Assembly (NCBI GenBank): GCA_963757945.1 | Contig: CAVWTN010000002.1 | Span: 1,674,001-1,738,000 of the forward strand | Direction: 5' to 3' | DNA: 64,000 nt | Source of the DNA: CAVWTN01 sp963757945 | GTDB taxonomy: Bacteria > Vulcanimicrobiota > Vulcanimicrobiia > Vulcanimicrobiales > Vulcanimicrobiaceae | Part shown: positions 44,496 through 53,607 of the stretch, in pieces | Position numbering within the stretch: the stretch's first letter is position 1 | Layout of the letters: every line of letters begins with the position of its first letter | Notes under the pieces: model-generated | Database searches by the model: none | What the model was told of the DNA's origin: nothing | What the model saw: only the letters and a program-made list of their open reading frames with translations | Translations under genes and position numbers: made by a program

Positions 44496-47400
44496 TCAGG
44501 GTCTCGGCGGGAGGCCCGCCGGGATCGCCAGCGAGGGCCTGGGGTCCAGGGCCGGGCGGGCGGACCCGTTGGCCGAGCGCAGCGTCTCCATCAGCTCGAG
44601 CGCCTTCTCCATTTGGGGGTCCCGGCCGTCGCGCTCGTCGTGCGGGGCGATATCGACGTCGAAATCGGGGTCGGTGCCGTAGTTCTCGACCTTCCAGCCG
44701 ACGTCGGTGAACCAGAACGAAAACTCCGGTTGGGTCGTGATGGTCCCGTCGACGAGCGAATGGTAGGGGTTGATCCCGATCACGCCGCCCCAGGTCCGTT
44801 TGCCCACGAGCGGCCCGAGCCCGTAGAGCTTGAAGCAGTGGCTGAAGATGTCGCCGTCGCTCCCGGCAAACTGGTTGGTGAGCGCCACGAGCGGCCCCGC
44901 CGGGGATTCGGGCGGATAGGGCATCGGCGGGCCGTAGCGCGAGACGTCGTAGCCTACGCGCCGCCGCGCGAGCTTTTCGAGCAGGAGCGGGGAGACGTGG
45001 CCGCCGCGGTTGTAGCGCACGTCCACGATCAGGCCTTCGCGATTGAACTCCGACAAGAAGCCGCGGTGGAACTCCGAGAAGCCCCAGGGCCCCATGTCCG
45101 GGATGTGCACGTAGCCGACGCGCCCCTCGGTGCGGGCGTGCACCTCTTTGCGGTTGGCGTCGACCCACGCGCGATAGCGCAGCATCCGCTCGTCGCGCAG
45201 CGTCCGCACCACGACGCGGCGCGATTCGCCTTGCTCGGCCGCGACCGTGAGCACGACTTCGCGCTCCGCGGCGTTGACGAGCGCCGCGTCAGGCGAAAGC
45301 GTGCGCGTGAGCGCGCGCCCGTTGATCGCGAGAATCACATCGCCCTCGCCGATCAGCGTTCCGGGCTCGCCCAGCGGCGAATCGATCTCGCGGTTCCAGG
45401 AATCTCCGCGGTAGATCTTGACGATGCGATAGCCCTTGGCGGCTGCATCGAAGACGAGATCCGCGCCGAGGAAACCGCGGCGATGCGAGGGCGGCTCGCG
45501 CCGGTCGCCGCCGATCTCGTAGGCGTGCGAGGTTCCCAGTTCCCCGAACATCTCCCAGAGCACGTCCGAGAGTTCGCCGCGCGTGCGCACGCGCGGCAAG
45601 AGCCGTGCGTAGCGTTCGCGCACGAGATCCCAATCGATGCCGGTCATCGTCGCGTCCCAGAACTGCTCGCGCTGCATGCGCCATGCCTCTTCGTACATCT
45701 GGATCCACTCGTCGCGCGGCTGCACGGTCACGTGCGTGCGGGAAAGATCGATCCAGCCCGTGCGGCGCCCTGGTTCGTTGTTTCCCTTCGGGTCCTCGGG
45801 GCCGTCCTCGGGCAGATCGCCGAGCGCATCGACGACGCGCAGCCGCCCGTGCGACGAATAGGCGAGCGTGCGCCGATCCGCTCCGAGCACGATCTCGCCG
45901 ACGTCGTTCTGAAAGACGGCGCTACGCTGGCCTTCGAAATCATAGGCGTGGAGCGTGCCGGTCTCGCTCTCGTCGTCCCAGCCGCTCGCGCCCGGTTTGA
46001 TGCCCTTCACCGGGAACTTCGTGAACAGGACGCGCCCTTTGGCTGCGACCAGATCGCCGTAGTTCCCCTCGTCGACCGGAAACGCGACGATGCGGCCGTG
46101 GATGCCTTCGAAATCGATCGCGATCCGCTCGGGGCGAGCGCCTTTCTTCTTCGCGCCGTCCTCGTCGTCGTCGTCTTTGTGATCCTTGTGGAGCGGAGCG
46201 GGCTTCGCGACGAACGGCGAGGTCACGTCGGCGCGTAGCGCGATCGCGTAAGGCCGATTCGCCAGCGGAAAGCTCAGATCGAACTGCAGCGCGTCGTAGA
46301 CCGGGTTGAAATCGCGCGATGAGATGAAGAAGAGATACTTGCCGTCCGGATCCCAGGCCGGCGAGCGATCTTCGCGCATCTGCGGCGTCGCGTCATGCAC
46401 GACGCCGGATTTCACTTTCGCGATGCGGATGATCGTCGTGTCGGGGTTGCCGATCCAACCGTTGTCCGTTGCGCACGCATACGCGAGCCAGCGCCCGTCC
46501 GGCGAGAACGCGAGATCCCGGATTCGCGAAGCGGGGCTGCGATCGAGCGTTCGGACGCTGCGCGCTTCGAGATCGACGAGCAACAGTTCGTGACGATGAT
46601 TCGCCAGCGCCACGACCTCGCCGTTCGGAGAGGCCGCCAGTTCCGTGACCCGCCCGATGTCCCCGCTCGTGATCGCGACGGGGCCGCCTTCGCGTCCGGC
46701 GTCGTGCAACTCGAGCCGCTCGCGGCCTTCAGCGTCGCTGATGCAGGCGAAACGCTTGCCGTCGGGGAGCCACGCGATCAGCCGGTAACGAACGCGGCTG
46801 CCCTCGCCGTGCGTGATCGCGGCTTCTTCCCAAAGCGGCATCGTGACCGGCGTGCCGCGTGCAACGAGCGCGAGGCTCGTGCCGTCGGGGCTGGGTGCGA
46901 ACTCGCTGAGCTCGTCCGCAATTTCGAGGAAGCGGCGCGACGTTTGCGTCGAGCCGGAGGGCGTTTCGATCGAGACGGTCTCGACCCGGCCCGAAACGGC
47001 GTCGAAGATCCGCACCTCCGCGCCCGCCGTGTAAACGATCGAGGTGCCGTCCGTCGAGGGGAAGCGGACGTAATAGTCCGTCTCGTCCGTGTGGCGGCGC
47101 AGATCGCTGCCGTCGGGCAGCACGGAGTAGAGGTTGCCGATGCCTTCGTGGTCGGAGAGGAAGACGATGCGATCGTAGACCCACATCGGCCAGACGGCGT
47201 TCCCGGCAAGATCGACGAGCCGCGTGAATGTGCCGGTCCCGGCGGCGTCGATCCAGAGATCGCCGGCCGTGCCGCCGCGATAGCGTTTCCAGCGCGCGGG
47301 GTCGTCGTTGTTCCGGCCGATCGCGAGCCGTCCGTCCGCAGCGATGCTCATCGTGCGGATCTGTCCGAGGCCCAAGGGCGCCGCCGCGCCGCCTTCCGCG

Positions 47401-47765
47401 GGGACCGAGAATCCGATCGTTTCTTTGACGAACGGCGAGACCGCATCCGACGCGAACAGGATCGACCTGCCGTCCGGCGTCCAGCCCGAGATGATGCAGG
47501 CTTCGCCGCCCAGGAACGTCAGGCGCGTCGCTTCGCCGCCGGCCGCCGGCATCACGTAGACTTCGGGGTGACCCTCCTCGCGCGCGACGAACGCGAGCAA
47601 GCGGCCGTCAGGTGAGAGGCGCGGCGTCGCGATGTCGCCGCGGCCGGTCGTTAGACGGCGGGCGATGCCGCCCGAGCGCGGCACGGTCCACAGGTCGTCC
47701 TCGCAGACGAAGACGATCGAGTCGTTCGCGATCGTCGGGAAGCGGTAATAGCCTTGCGTGGTCAT
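44496..47765 (-). CDS. Tricorn-type protease (S41 family)
   Basis: 1089 residues. Two beta-propellers (about 1-310 and 320-690) with repeated S-P-D-G-R turns, a PDZ domain (about 760-850: EPGTLIGEGDVILAINGRAL) and a C-terminal S41 core with the nucleophile near Ser969 in NQFAGSDGDIFSHCFKL, and the neighbouring RTWGGVIGINPYHSLVDG. His lies in VGYVHIPDMGPWGF. Tricorn cleaves oligopeptides from the proteasome or Lon into short peptides; bacteria with this enzyme often lack a proteasome. No signal peptide. It converges on an SRPBCC-like gene. Confidence 0.93.
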   Translation of the reverse strand: MTTQGYYRFPTIANDSIVFVCEDDLWTVPRSGGIARRLTTGRGDIATPRLSPDGRLLAFVAREEGHPEVYVMPAAGGEATRLTFLGGEACIISGWTPDGRSILFASDAVSPFVKETIGFSVPAEGGAAAPLGLGQIRTMSIAADGRLAIGRNNDDPARWKRYRGGTAGDLWIDAAGTGTFTRLVDLAGNAVWPMWVYDRIVFLSDHEGIGNLYSVLPDGSDLRRHTDETDYYVRFPSTDGTSIVYTAGAEVRIFDAVSGRVETVSIETPSGSTQTSRRFLEIADELSEFAPSPDGTSLALVARGTPVTMPLWEEAAITHGEGSRVRYRLIAWLPDGKRFACISDAEGRERLELHDAGREGGPVAITSGDIGRVTELAASPNGEVVALANHRHELLLVDLEARSVRTLDRSPASRIRDLAFSPDGRWLAYACATDNGWIGNPDTTIIRIAKVKSGVVHDATPQMREDRSPAWDPDGKYLFFISSRDFNPVYDALQFDLSFPLANRPYAIALRADVTSPFVAKPAPLHKDHKDDDDEDGAKKKGARPERIAIDFEGIHGRIVAFPVDEGNYGDLVAAKGRVLFTKFPVKGIKPGASGWDDESETGTLHAYDFEGQRSAVFQNDVGEIVLGADRRTLAYSSHGRLRVVDALGDLPEDGPEDPKGNNEPGRRTGWIDLSRTHVTVQPRDEWIQMYEEAWRMQREQFWDATMTGIDWDLVRERYARLLPRVRTRGELSDVLWEMFGELGTSHAYEIGGDRREPPSHRRGFLGADLVFDAAAKGYRIVKIYRGDSWNREIDSPLGEPGTLIGEGDVILAINGRALTRTLSPDAALVNAAEREVVLTVAAEQGESRRVVVRTLRDERMLRYRAWVDANRKEVHARTEGRVGYVHIPDMGPWGFSEFHRGFLSEFNREGLIVDVRYNRGGHVSPLLLEKLARRRVGYDVSRYGPPMPYPPESPAGPLVALTNQFAGSDGDIFSHCFKLYGLGPLVGKRTWGGVIGINPYHSLVDGTITTQPEFSFWFTDVGWKVENYGTDPDFDVDIAPHDERDGRDPQMEKALELMETLRSANGSARPALDPRPSLAIPAGLPPRP

Positions 47766-47846
47766 CCCTTGCTGTTATCGGAGCGAACGGATCGTTCCCA
47801 CCACGGCAAGCGGCAAGGTCCGCGAGCGCGGAGAAGGAGTGCGCCG

Positions 47847-48170
47847 ATGAAGGGCTTTCGCGAGCATTTTCTGGACAAGTATTTCGCCTACCGGCGCCAG
47901 TATGTCGCGGCGATCGCGGAACGCGCGCCGCACCGCGTCCGGCTCGCGATCACCTCGGAGGTCGCGCGCCTTGCGTTCGTGGTCTGCGGCGCGGCGTTGT
48001 GCGCCTTCATCTTCGGTCTGCTCACGGCGGGCGCATTCGGCGTCGACGGGTTCGGCTGGCGCGGGGTCCTGTTTGCATGCTGCACGGTGTCTTCAGCGGC
48101 GTTCGGCTTGCTTTCATTGCGCGGCATACTCGACGCAATCGCCGCGGCGCGCGGGCTGAAGGGAACGTAA
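47847..48170 (+). CDS. Small membrane protein, unknown
   Basis: 107 residues from ATG 47847 with AAGGAG seven bases upstream. A basic/aromatic N-terminus (MKGFREHFLDKYFAYRRQYV) and two hydrophobic segments (LAFVVCGAALCAFIFGLLTA and VLFACCTVSSAAFGLLSLRG). Divergent from the tricorn gene. Not recognised. Confidence 0.6.
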   Translation: MKGFREHFLDKYFAYRRQYVAAIAERAPHRVRLAITSEVARLAFVVCGAALCAFIFGLLTAGAFGVDGFGWRGVLFACCTVSSAAFGLLSLRGILDAIAAARGLKGT

Positions 48171-48277
48171 AGCTCGGGTAAAGGAAGCTCAGTATTCAGG
48201 CCGATTTCGCCGAAAATCCCTGTGTCAGCGTGAGACGGTTACGTGCTCTCGCGACGTTTGCTCAGGGAGTGACAGCG

Positions 48278-48568
48278 GTGGAGACCCCCCACGACATCGA
48301 TAAGCTACTCTTTTCCATCCTCGCCGATGCTCGCACGGATGCGGCGGAGCGAGAGCAATTAACCGCGGAAGACCGCGCCTTCGTCGGTAAGATGCTCGAC
48401 GCGATCGATCGCGGCAGCAAGGCCGTGTTCGTCGTCGTGAATCCCGACAATAGTCTCGACTATCTGATCGCAAACGAATCGCGCACGGGCGCCATCAGCA
48501 TTCTCGCCCGCATGATCCAGCGCACGGCCCGCCACATCAACGAGCGCGGAGACCGCGCCATCGATTGA
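48278..48568 (+). CDS. Hypothetical protein
   Basis: 96 residues from GTG 48278, chosen for AGGGAG (48264-48269) eight bases upstream. Mixed alpha/beta composition with a KAVFVVVNPDNSLDYLIANE strand pair and a C-terminal helix. No family recognised. Its stop codon falls inside a perfect 17-bp inverted repeat. Confidence 0.55.
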   Translation: METPHDIDKLLFSILADARTDAAEREQLTAEDRAFVGKMLDAIDRGSKAVFVVVNPDNSLDYLIANESRTGAISILARMIQRTARHINERGDRAID

Positions 48569-48595
48569 TCGTCGCTGCGCGACGATCAATCGATG
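48559..48595. repeat. Perfect 17-bp inverted repeat across the stop of the upstream gene
   Basis: CATCGATTGATCGTCGC (48559-48575), three-base loop TGC, exact complement (48579-48595). No T run follows, so it is not a classical terminator; a stability or processing hairpin is likely. Confidence 0.75.
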
Positions 48596-48744
48596 ACGAA
48601 TGCCTAGACGGTCTGACCACTCTCCTCCCGCACGCAAAGCGCGCGGGAGAGAATCCCCACGATGCTGCGCAGCGCGGGGACCCCAAGACCTTGAAAAGGC
48701 ACTCCGCCGCTTCGCGGCTGCGCGCCCCCCGCGCGGCTTTTTTT
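48596..48744 (+). ncRNA. Possible structured RNA ending in an intrinsic terminator
   Basis: Between the 17-bp repeat and meaB no protein is supported. The stretch has a bulged stem TCTCCTCCCGC / GCGGGAGAGA (within 48620-48655), a stem closed by CCCC and GGGG around a GCTGCGCAGC palindrome (48655-48680), and a final terminator at 48717-48744. It may be a 3' UTR of the gene at 48278 or a separate small RNA. Confidence 0.3.
48717..48744 (+). terminator. Rho-independent terminator before meaB
   Basis: GCTGCGCG (48717-48724) pairs with CGCGCGGC (48730-48737) over 8 bp with one G-U, five-base C loop, then seven T. Confidence 0.8.
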
Positions 48745-48796
48745 ATGCGCGAGTTCCATAGGGGCTTGCGGTTTTCGTTTGGCGTAAGGGGTGGGG

Positions 48797-49780
48797 ATGG
48801 ATGATGTGGATGCGGGGATTTTGCGTTCGTTTGAGGCGGGGGAGCAGCGCGGGTTGGCGCGGGCTATTTCGCGGGCGGAGTCGGGGCTCGGCGCCGGGTT
48901 GATGCGGGCGCTGTTCGAGCGGACGGGGCGCGCCATGACGATCGGCTTGACGGGGCCGCCGGGGGTGGGAAAGTCGACGCTGTCGTCGGCGCTCGTGCGG
49001 ACCGCGCGGGCGCATGGAAAGAGCGTCGGCGTGATCTCCGTGGATCCGAGTTCGCCGTTCTCGCATGGGGCGATCTTGGGCGATCGCATTCGCTTGACGG
49101 AACACTTCACCGATCCGGAAGTCTTCATTCGATCGATGGCCTCGCGGGGGCATCTCGGCGGGTTGGCCGGTGCGACGGGCGATGCGGTCGCGTTCATGGA
49201 CGCGTTCGGAAAAGACGTCGTCGCGATCGAGACGGTCGGCGTGGGTCAGTCCGAAGTGGAGATCGCGGAACTCGCGGATACGACGCTGGTCTGCCTGCAG
49301 CCGGGGAGCGGCGATTCGATCCAGCTGCTCAAGGCGGGGATCCTCGAAGTTGCCGACGTGTTCGTCGTGAACAAGGCCGATCACCCGATGGCGCTGCACC
49401 TGCAGCGTGAGATTCGCTCGATGATGGAGATGCTGGATTTCCGCGGCTGGACGCCCTCGCTCGTGCTGACGCAAGCCAACGAAGGCAAGGGGCTCGCGGA
49501 ACTGTGGGACGCGATCGTCGCGCACGGTGAATACCTGCGTACCAGCGGCGAGATCGAACGCAAGCGGCGCGTCGCGTTCGCGCACCGCGTGCGCGCGCTC
49601 GTTCTCGGAGACCTCGAACGGCAGGTCAACCGTGAGATCGCGGCGCGGACCGCGGGCCCGCTCACGCTCGATCCCTACGAAATCGCGGGCCGCATCGTCG
49701 AGGATTTGCGCGCCGGGCGCGGAGAATCTGCGCTGCCCCAGGAGCGCGGCGAGTCGCGTTCGACCGTCAAAGGCCTGTGA
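48797..49780 (+). CDS. meaB: Methylmalonyl-CoA mutase-associated GTPase MeaB
   Basis: 327 residues from ATG 48797 (AAGGGG five bases upstream). G3E GTPase motifs: Walker A GLTGPPGVGKSTLSSAL, VISVDPSSPFSHGAILGDRI, FIRSMASRGHLGGLAGAT, the IETVGVGQSEVEIAELAD switch region, and base specificity NKAD in VFVVNKADHPMA. It gates delivery and quality control of adenosylcobalamin in methylmalonyl-CoA mutase, whose two subunit genes follow. Confidence 0.95.
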   Translation: MDDVDAGILRSFEAGEQRGLARAISRAESGLGAGLMRALFERTGRAMTIGLTGPPGVGKSTLSSALVRTARAHGKSVGVISVDPSSPFSHGAILGDRIRLTEHFTDPEVFIRSMASRGHLGGLAGATGDAVAFMDAFGKDVVAIETVGVGQSEVEIAELADTTLVCLQPGSGDSIQLLKAGILEVADVFVVNKADHPMALHLQREIRSMMEMLDFRGWTPSLVLTQANEGKGLAELWDAIVAHGEYLRTSGEIERKRRVAFAHRVRALVLGDLERQVNREIAARTAGPLTLDPYEIAGRIVEDLRAGRGESALPQERGESRSTVKGL

Positions 49781-49847
49781 GGTCCGGGAAACGCGCCGTC
49801 TTGACCGAACACCCATAGACCACACATCACCGTTTGAGGATTGAGCC

Positions 49848-51560
49848 GTGGCACGAACGATCGACCGCACGAGCGGGCTCGGGCCGGCAGAGACCCCGGA
49901 ATACGCCGAACTCGTCGCCCGCCGCGAAGCGAAACTGCGCAGCTCCAAACCGCGCCGCGGCCCCGGTTCCGGTGCGACCGATCGCACGATCTCGGATCTT
50001 CCGTTGAAGGCGCTCTACGGGCCCGAAGACGTCGCGCATCTCGATCTCGTGCGCGATCTCGGCGTCCCCGGCGAGTTTCCTTACACGCGCGGGATCCATC
50101 CCGGCATGTATCGCGACCGGCTCTGGACGATGCGCCAATTCGCGGGTTTCGGAAACGCGGCTCAAACGAACGCACGCTATCATTACTTGCTGGCGCAGGG
50201 CCAGATGGGGCTCTCGGTCGCCTTCGACATGCCGACGCTGATGGGCTACGATTCCGACAGCCCGAAGTCGCTCGGCGAAGTCGGAAAGTGCGGCGTCGCG
50301 ATCGATTCGCTCGCCGATATGGAACGGCTCTTCGAAGGCATCGACATGGGCGCGATCACGACGTCGATGACGATCAACGGCCCCGCGCCGATCGCGCTCG
50401 CGCAATATGTCGCCGCCGCCGAGAAGAAGGGGATTCCGCGCGCGGCGCTCGGCGGCACGCTGCAAGCCGACATCCTCAAAGAGTACATCGCGCAAAAGGA
50501 ATGGATCTTCCCGCCGCGGCCGCACGTGCGCATCATCGTCGACATGATGAAATTCGCGCGCGACGAGATGCCCAAGTGGAACACGATCTCGATCTCCGGC
50601 TACCACATCCGCGAGGCCGGATCGACGGCCGTGCAAGAGCTCGCGTTCACGCTCGCCGACGGCTTCGCGTACGTCGAAGCGGCGATGGCGGCCGGAATGG
50701 ACGTCGACTCGTTCGCGCCGCGGCTCTCGTTCTTCTTCAACTCGCACATCGACTTCTTCGAGGAGATCTGTAAGTTCCGCGCCGCGCGCCGCATCTACGC
50801 GCGCCGGATGCGCGACAAATACGGCGCGAAGGATCCGCGTTCGCTGCAGCTCCGCTTCCACACGCAAACGGCGGGCTGCAGCGCCACCGCGCAGCAGCCG
50901 GTCAACAACGTGGTCCGCGTCGCATTCGAGGCGATGGCCGCGGCGCTCGGCGGGACGCAGTCGCTGCACACGAACTCGATGGACGAAGTCCTCGCGCTTC
51001 CGAGCGAGCGCTCCGTCGAGATCGCGTTGCGCACGCAGCAAGTCCTCGCCTACGAAACGAATGTGACGAACGTGATCGATCCGCTGGGAGGATCGTACTT
51101 CATCGAAGCGCTCACGGACGAGATGGAAAAGCAGGCCGAAGAGTATTTCCGGCAGATCGAGGAATTCGGCGGCGTGATCGAGGCGATCGAAGCCGGCTTC
51201 TTCCAGCGCGAGATCGCGGATGCGGCCTATCGCTATCAGCGTTCGCTCGAGACGAAGGACCGCGTCATCGTCGGCGTCAACGCGTTCGAGCGCCCGGGCT
51301 CGGAGGGCGACGTCGATCTGCTGAAGATCGAAGCCGGCGTGGAGCGCGAGCAGCGTGCGGCGGTCGCCGCGGTTCGGGCGAGCCGCGACGCGACGAAAGT
51401 CGCGGATGCCCTGGCGTCGCTGCGGCGCGCCTGCCTGGACGAGAATCTGAACGTGATGCATCCGCTGATCGAGTCCGTCAACGCGCTTGCGACCGAAGGC
51501 GAAATCGTCGAAGCGATGGTCGAGGTCTACGGCCGTTACACCGAACAACCGCGGTTCTAA
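49848..51560 (+). CDS. Methylmalonyl-CoA mutase, large (catalytic) subunit
   Basis: 570 residues from GTG 49848 (GAGGA upstream). The substrate TIM barrel is complete: FPYTRGIHPGMYRDRLWTMR, QMGLSVAFDMPTLMGYDSD, AITTSMTINGPAPIALAQY, NTISISGYHIREAGSTAVQE, FRFHTQTAGCSATAQQP-type QLRFHTQTAGCSATAQQPVN and YETNVTNVIDPLGGSYFIE. The cobalamin domain is on a separate gene, as in archaea and many non-proteobacterial lineages. It interconverts methylmalonyl-CoA and succinyl-CoA for propionate metabolism. Confidence 0.95.
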   Translation: MARTIDRTSGLGPAETPEYAELVARREAKLRSSKPRRGPGSGATDRTISDLPLKALYGPEDVAHLDLVRDLGVPGEFPYTRGIHPGMYRDRLWTMRQFAGFGNAAQTNARYHYLLAQGQMGLSVAFDMPTLMGYDSDSPKSLGEVGKCGVAIDSLADMERLFEGIDMGAITTSMTINGPAPIALAQYVAAAEKKGIPRAALGGTLQADILKEYIAQKEWIFPPRPHVRIIVDMMKFARDEMPKWNTISISGYHIREAGSTAVQELAFTLADGFAYVEAAMAAGMDVDSFAPRLSFFFNSHIDFFEEICKFRAARRIYARRMRDKYGAKDPRSLQLRFHTQTAGCSATAQQPVNNVVRVAFEAMAAALGGTQSLHTNSMDEVLALPSERSVEIALRTQQVLAYETNVTNVIDPLGGSYFIEALTDEMEKQAEEYFRQIEEFGGVIEAIEAGFFQREIADAAYRYQRSLETKDRVIVGVNAFERPGSEGDVDLLKIEAGVEREQRAAVAAVRASRDATKVADALASLRRACLDENLNVMHPLIESVNALATEGEIVEAMVEVYGRYTEQPRF

Positions 51561-51599
51561 AGGCCGCTCCTCCCGCGCCGGGGGCGTGGAGGGGGCGGC

Positions 51600-52046
51600 A
51601 TGGCACAGGAAGGAAACGTCGTTTCAATGAGTACCACACGGCCGCTGCGCATCATCGTTGCGAAGGCCGGCCTTGACGGCCACGACCGGGGCGCGAAAGT
51701 CATCGCCCGAGCGCTGCGCGACGCGGGCATGGAAGTGATCTACACGGGGCTCTTTCAAACGCCGGAGCAGATCGTGCAGACGGCGATCCAGGAAGATGCC
51801 GACGGGATCGGGCTTTCGATCCTTTCCGGGGCGCACATGACGCTCTTTCCGATGGTGCTCGAGCAGCTCGCGGCGCAAGGCGCCGGCGACATCGTGTTTT
51901 TCGGGGGCGGCACGATCCCGCCCGAGGATGCTGAAGAACTCAAACGCCTCGGCGTGCGCGCGGTGTTCACGCCCGGGACGCCGCTCTCGGAGATCATCGC
52001 GTTCGTCGAAAGCGAATGCGGCGGCCGCCGGACCCTGGTCGGCTAA
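51600..52046 (+). CDS. Methylmalonyl-CoA mutase, cobalamin-binding small subunit
   Basis: 148 residues from ATG 51600, with GGAGGGGG just upstream. The B12-binding D-x-H-x-x-G motif is in AKAGLDGHDRGAKVIARAL; GLSILSGAHMTLFPMVLEQL and IVFFGGGTIPPEDAEELKRL complete the Rossmann-like fold. It carries the adenosylcobalamin cofactor for the large subunit 40 bases upstream; with MeaB the three form one module. Confidence 0.96.
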   Translation: MAQEGNVVSMSTTRPLRIIVAKAGLDGHDRGAKVIARALRDAGMEVIYTGLFQTPEQIVQTAIQEDADGIGLSILSGAHMTLFPMVLEQLAAQGAGDIVFFGGGTIPPEDAEELKRLGVRAVFTPGTPLSEIIAFVESECGGRRTLVG

Positions 52047-52103
52047 TCCCCTCCCTCGAGCGGGCGACGGGAGCCGGCTCGCGCTAGCTGGTAAGAAGCG
52101 ATC

Positions 52104-53579
52104 ATGATCGTTCGGACCCGCGTCGCCCCATCGCCGACGGGCGATCCTCATGTCGGCACGGCCTATGTGGCCTTGATGAACTACTGCTTCGCTCGCAAGG
52201 CGGGCGGCGAGTTCATCCTCCGCATCGAGGATACCGATCAGCTGCGCAGCACCGCGGAATCCGAGCGTGCGATTCTGGAATCCCTGCGCTGGCTCGGCGT
52301 CGCGTGGTCGGAAGGCCCGGACGTCGGCGGACCGCACGGGCCGTACCGCCAGAGCGAGCGGACCGCGATCTACCGCGAGCACGTCCAGATCCTGCTCGAC
52401 CGCGGACATGCGTTTCGCTGTTATTGCACGCCGGAGCGGCTCGACGCGATGCGCGAGGAGCAGCGACGCATGAACCGGCCGCCCGCATACGACGGGCGCT
52501 GCCTGAGCCTGGATGCCGCCCAGATCGCCGCGAACGAAGCCGCGCGGACGCCCTCCGTCGTGCGCATGAAGATCCCCGCGACCGGCGTCTGCATCGTCAA
52601 CGATCTCTTGCGCGGACCGATCGAGATCGAATGGCACACCGTCGACATGCAGGTGCTGATGAAATCGGACGGTCTGCCGACCTATCATCTGGCCAACGTC
52701 GTCGACGATCACCTGATGCGCATCACGCACGTCTTTCGCGGTGAAGAGTGGGTTCCGTCCGCGCCGAAGCACGTGCTGCTCTATCAATATTTCGGCTGGC
52801 AGATGCCGCAGATCGGGCACTTGCCGCTGCTGCGCAACGCGGATAAGAGCAAACTCAGCAAACGCAAGAACCCGACGAGCATCCTGTTCTACCGGCGCAT
52901 GGGCTACTTGCCGGAGGCGCTCTGCAACTTTCTCGGGCTCTTTGCGACCTCGTCGGCCGAAGGCGACGAGATGATGGACATGGAGGCGCTGATCCGGCGC
53001 TTCGACATCAAGAACATCTCGCTCGGCGGCCCCGTCTTCGACGTCGCGAAGCTCGACTGGTTCAACGCGCGCTACATCCGTGAGAAACTCGACGTGTACG
53101 GGTTCATGCATCGCATCACGGAGTGGACGTACGATCGAGTCGCGCTCGCGAAGATCGCGGCGCTCGCGCAGAGCCGCATCGAGCGCTTCAGCGACCTCGG
53201 TCCGCTGCTCGCGTTTCTCTTCGCCGGCGGGCTGGACGTGACGGCCGAGGATCTGCGCGGCGGGCGCATCGACGATGCGACGACGCGCCGCCTGTTCGCC
53301 CTGGCGCTGGTCGAGTTCGATTCGCTCCCGGATTGGGAGTTGCACGCGATCGAACGCGTCATGCGCGGCCTGGCCGAACGCACGAGCCTGAAGTTTCGCG
53401 ACCTCGTGCGGCCGTTCTACGTCGCGATCACGGGCAGCCCGACGTCCGTGCCGCTGTTCAACTCGATGGAGCTCCTCGGGCGAGATCTGTGTCGCGAGCG
53501 CATCCGGCGGGCCCTCGCGGCACTGGGCGGGGCCACGGAAAAAGAAGTCCGGGCGTGGTCGCGGGACGTCGCGAACTAG
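52104..53579 (+). CDS. gltX: Glutamate-tRNA ligase
   Basis: 491 residues. Class I signatures: HIGH-like motif in VAPSPTGDPHVGTAYVALMN and KMSKS-like DKSKLSKRKNPTSI. The catalytic ALRIED-type FILRIEDTDQ and the anticodon-binding helical C-terminal domain are present. It charges tRNA-Glu (and possibly tRNA-Gln if a GatCAB system exists). The last residues overlap nothing; glmU starts 28 bases downstream. Confidence 0.96.
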   Translation: MIVRTRVAPSPTGDPHVGTAYVALMNYCFARKAGGEFILRIEDTDQLRSTAESERAILESLRWLGVAWSEGPDVGGPHGPYRQSERTAIYREHVQILLDRGHAFRCYCTPERLDAMREEQRRMNRPPAYDGRCLSLDAAQIAANEAARTPSVVRMKIPATGVCIVNDLLRGPIEIEWHTVDMQVLMKSDGLPTYHLANVVDDHLMRITHVFRGEEWVPSAPKHVLLYQYFGWQMPQIGHLPLLRNADKSKLSKRKNPTSILFYRRMGYLPEALCNFLGLFATSSAEGDEMMDMEALIRRFDIKNISLGGPVFDVAKLDWFNARYIREKLDVYGFMHRITEWTYDRVALAKIAALAQSRIERFSDLGPLLAFLFAGGLDVTAEDLRGGRIDDATTRRLFALALVEFDSLPDWELHAIERVMRGLAERTSLKFRDLVRPFYVAITGSPTSVPLFNSMELLGRDLCRERIRRALAALGGATEKEVRAWSRDVAN

Positions 53580-53607
53580 TTTCCTTCCGAACACAGGAGT
53601 CGTATTC

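Noticed and set aside
48569..48790. Signal recognition particle RNA, 6S RNA or tmRNA in the gene-free stretch
   Set aside because: The conserved SRP tetraloop segment is absent, there is no tmRNA tag frame, and no long 6S-like bubble is seen.
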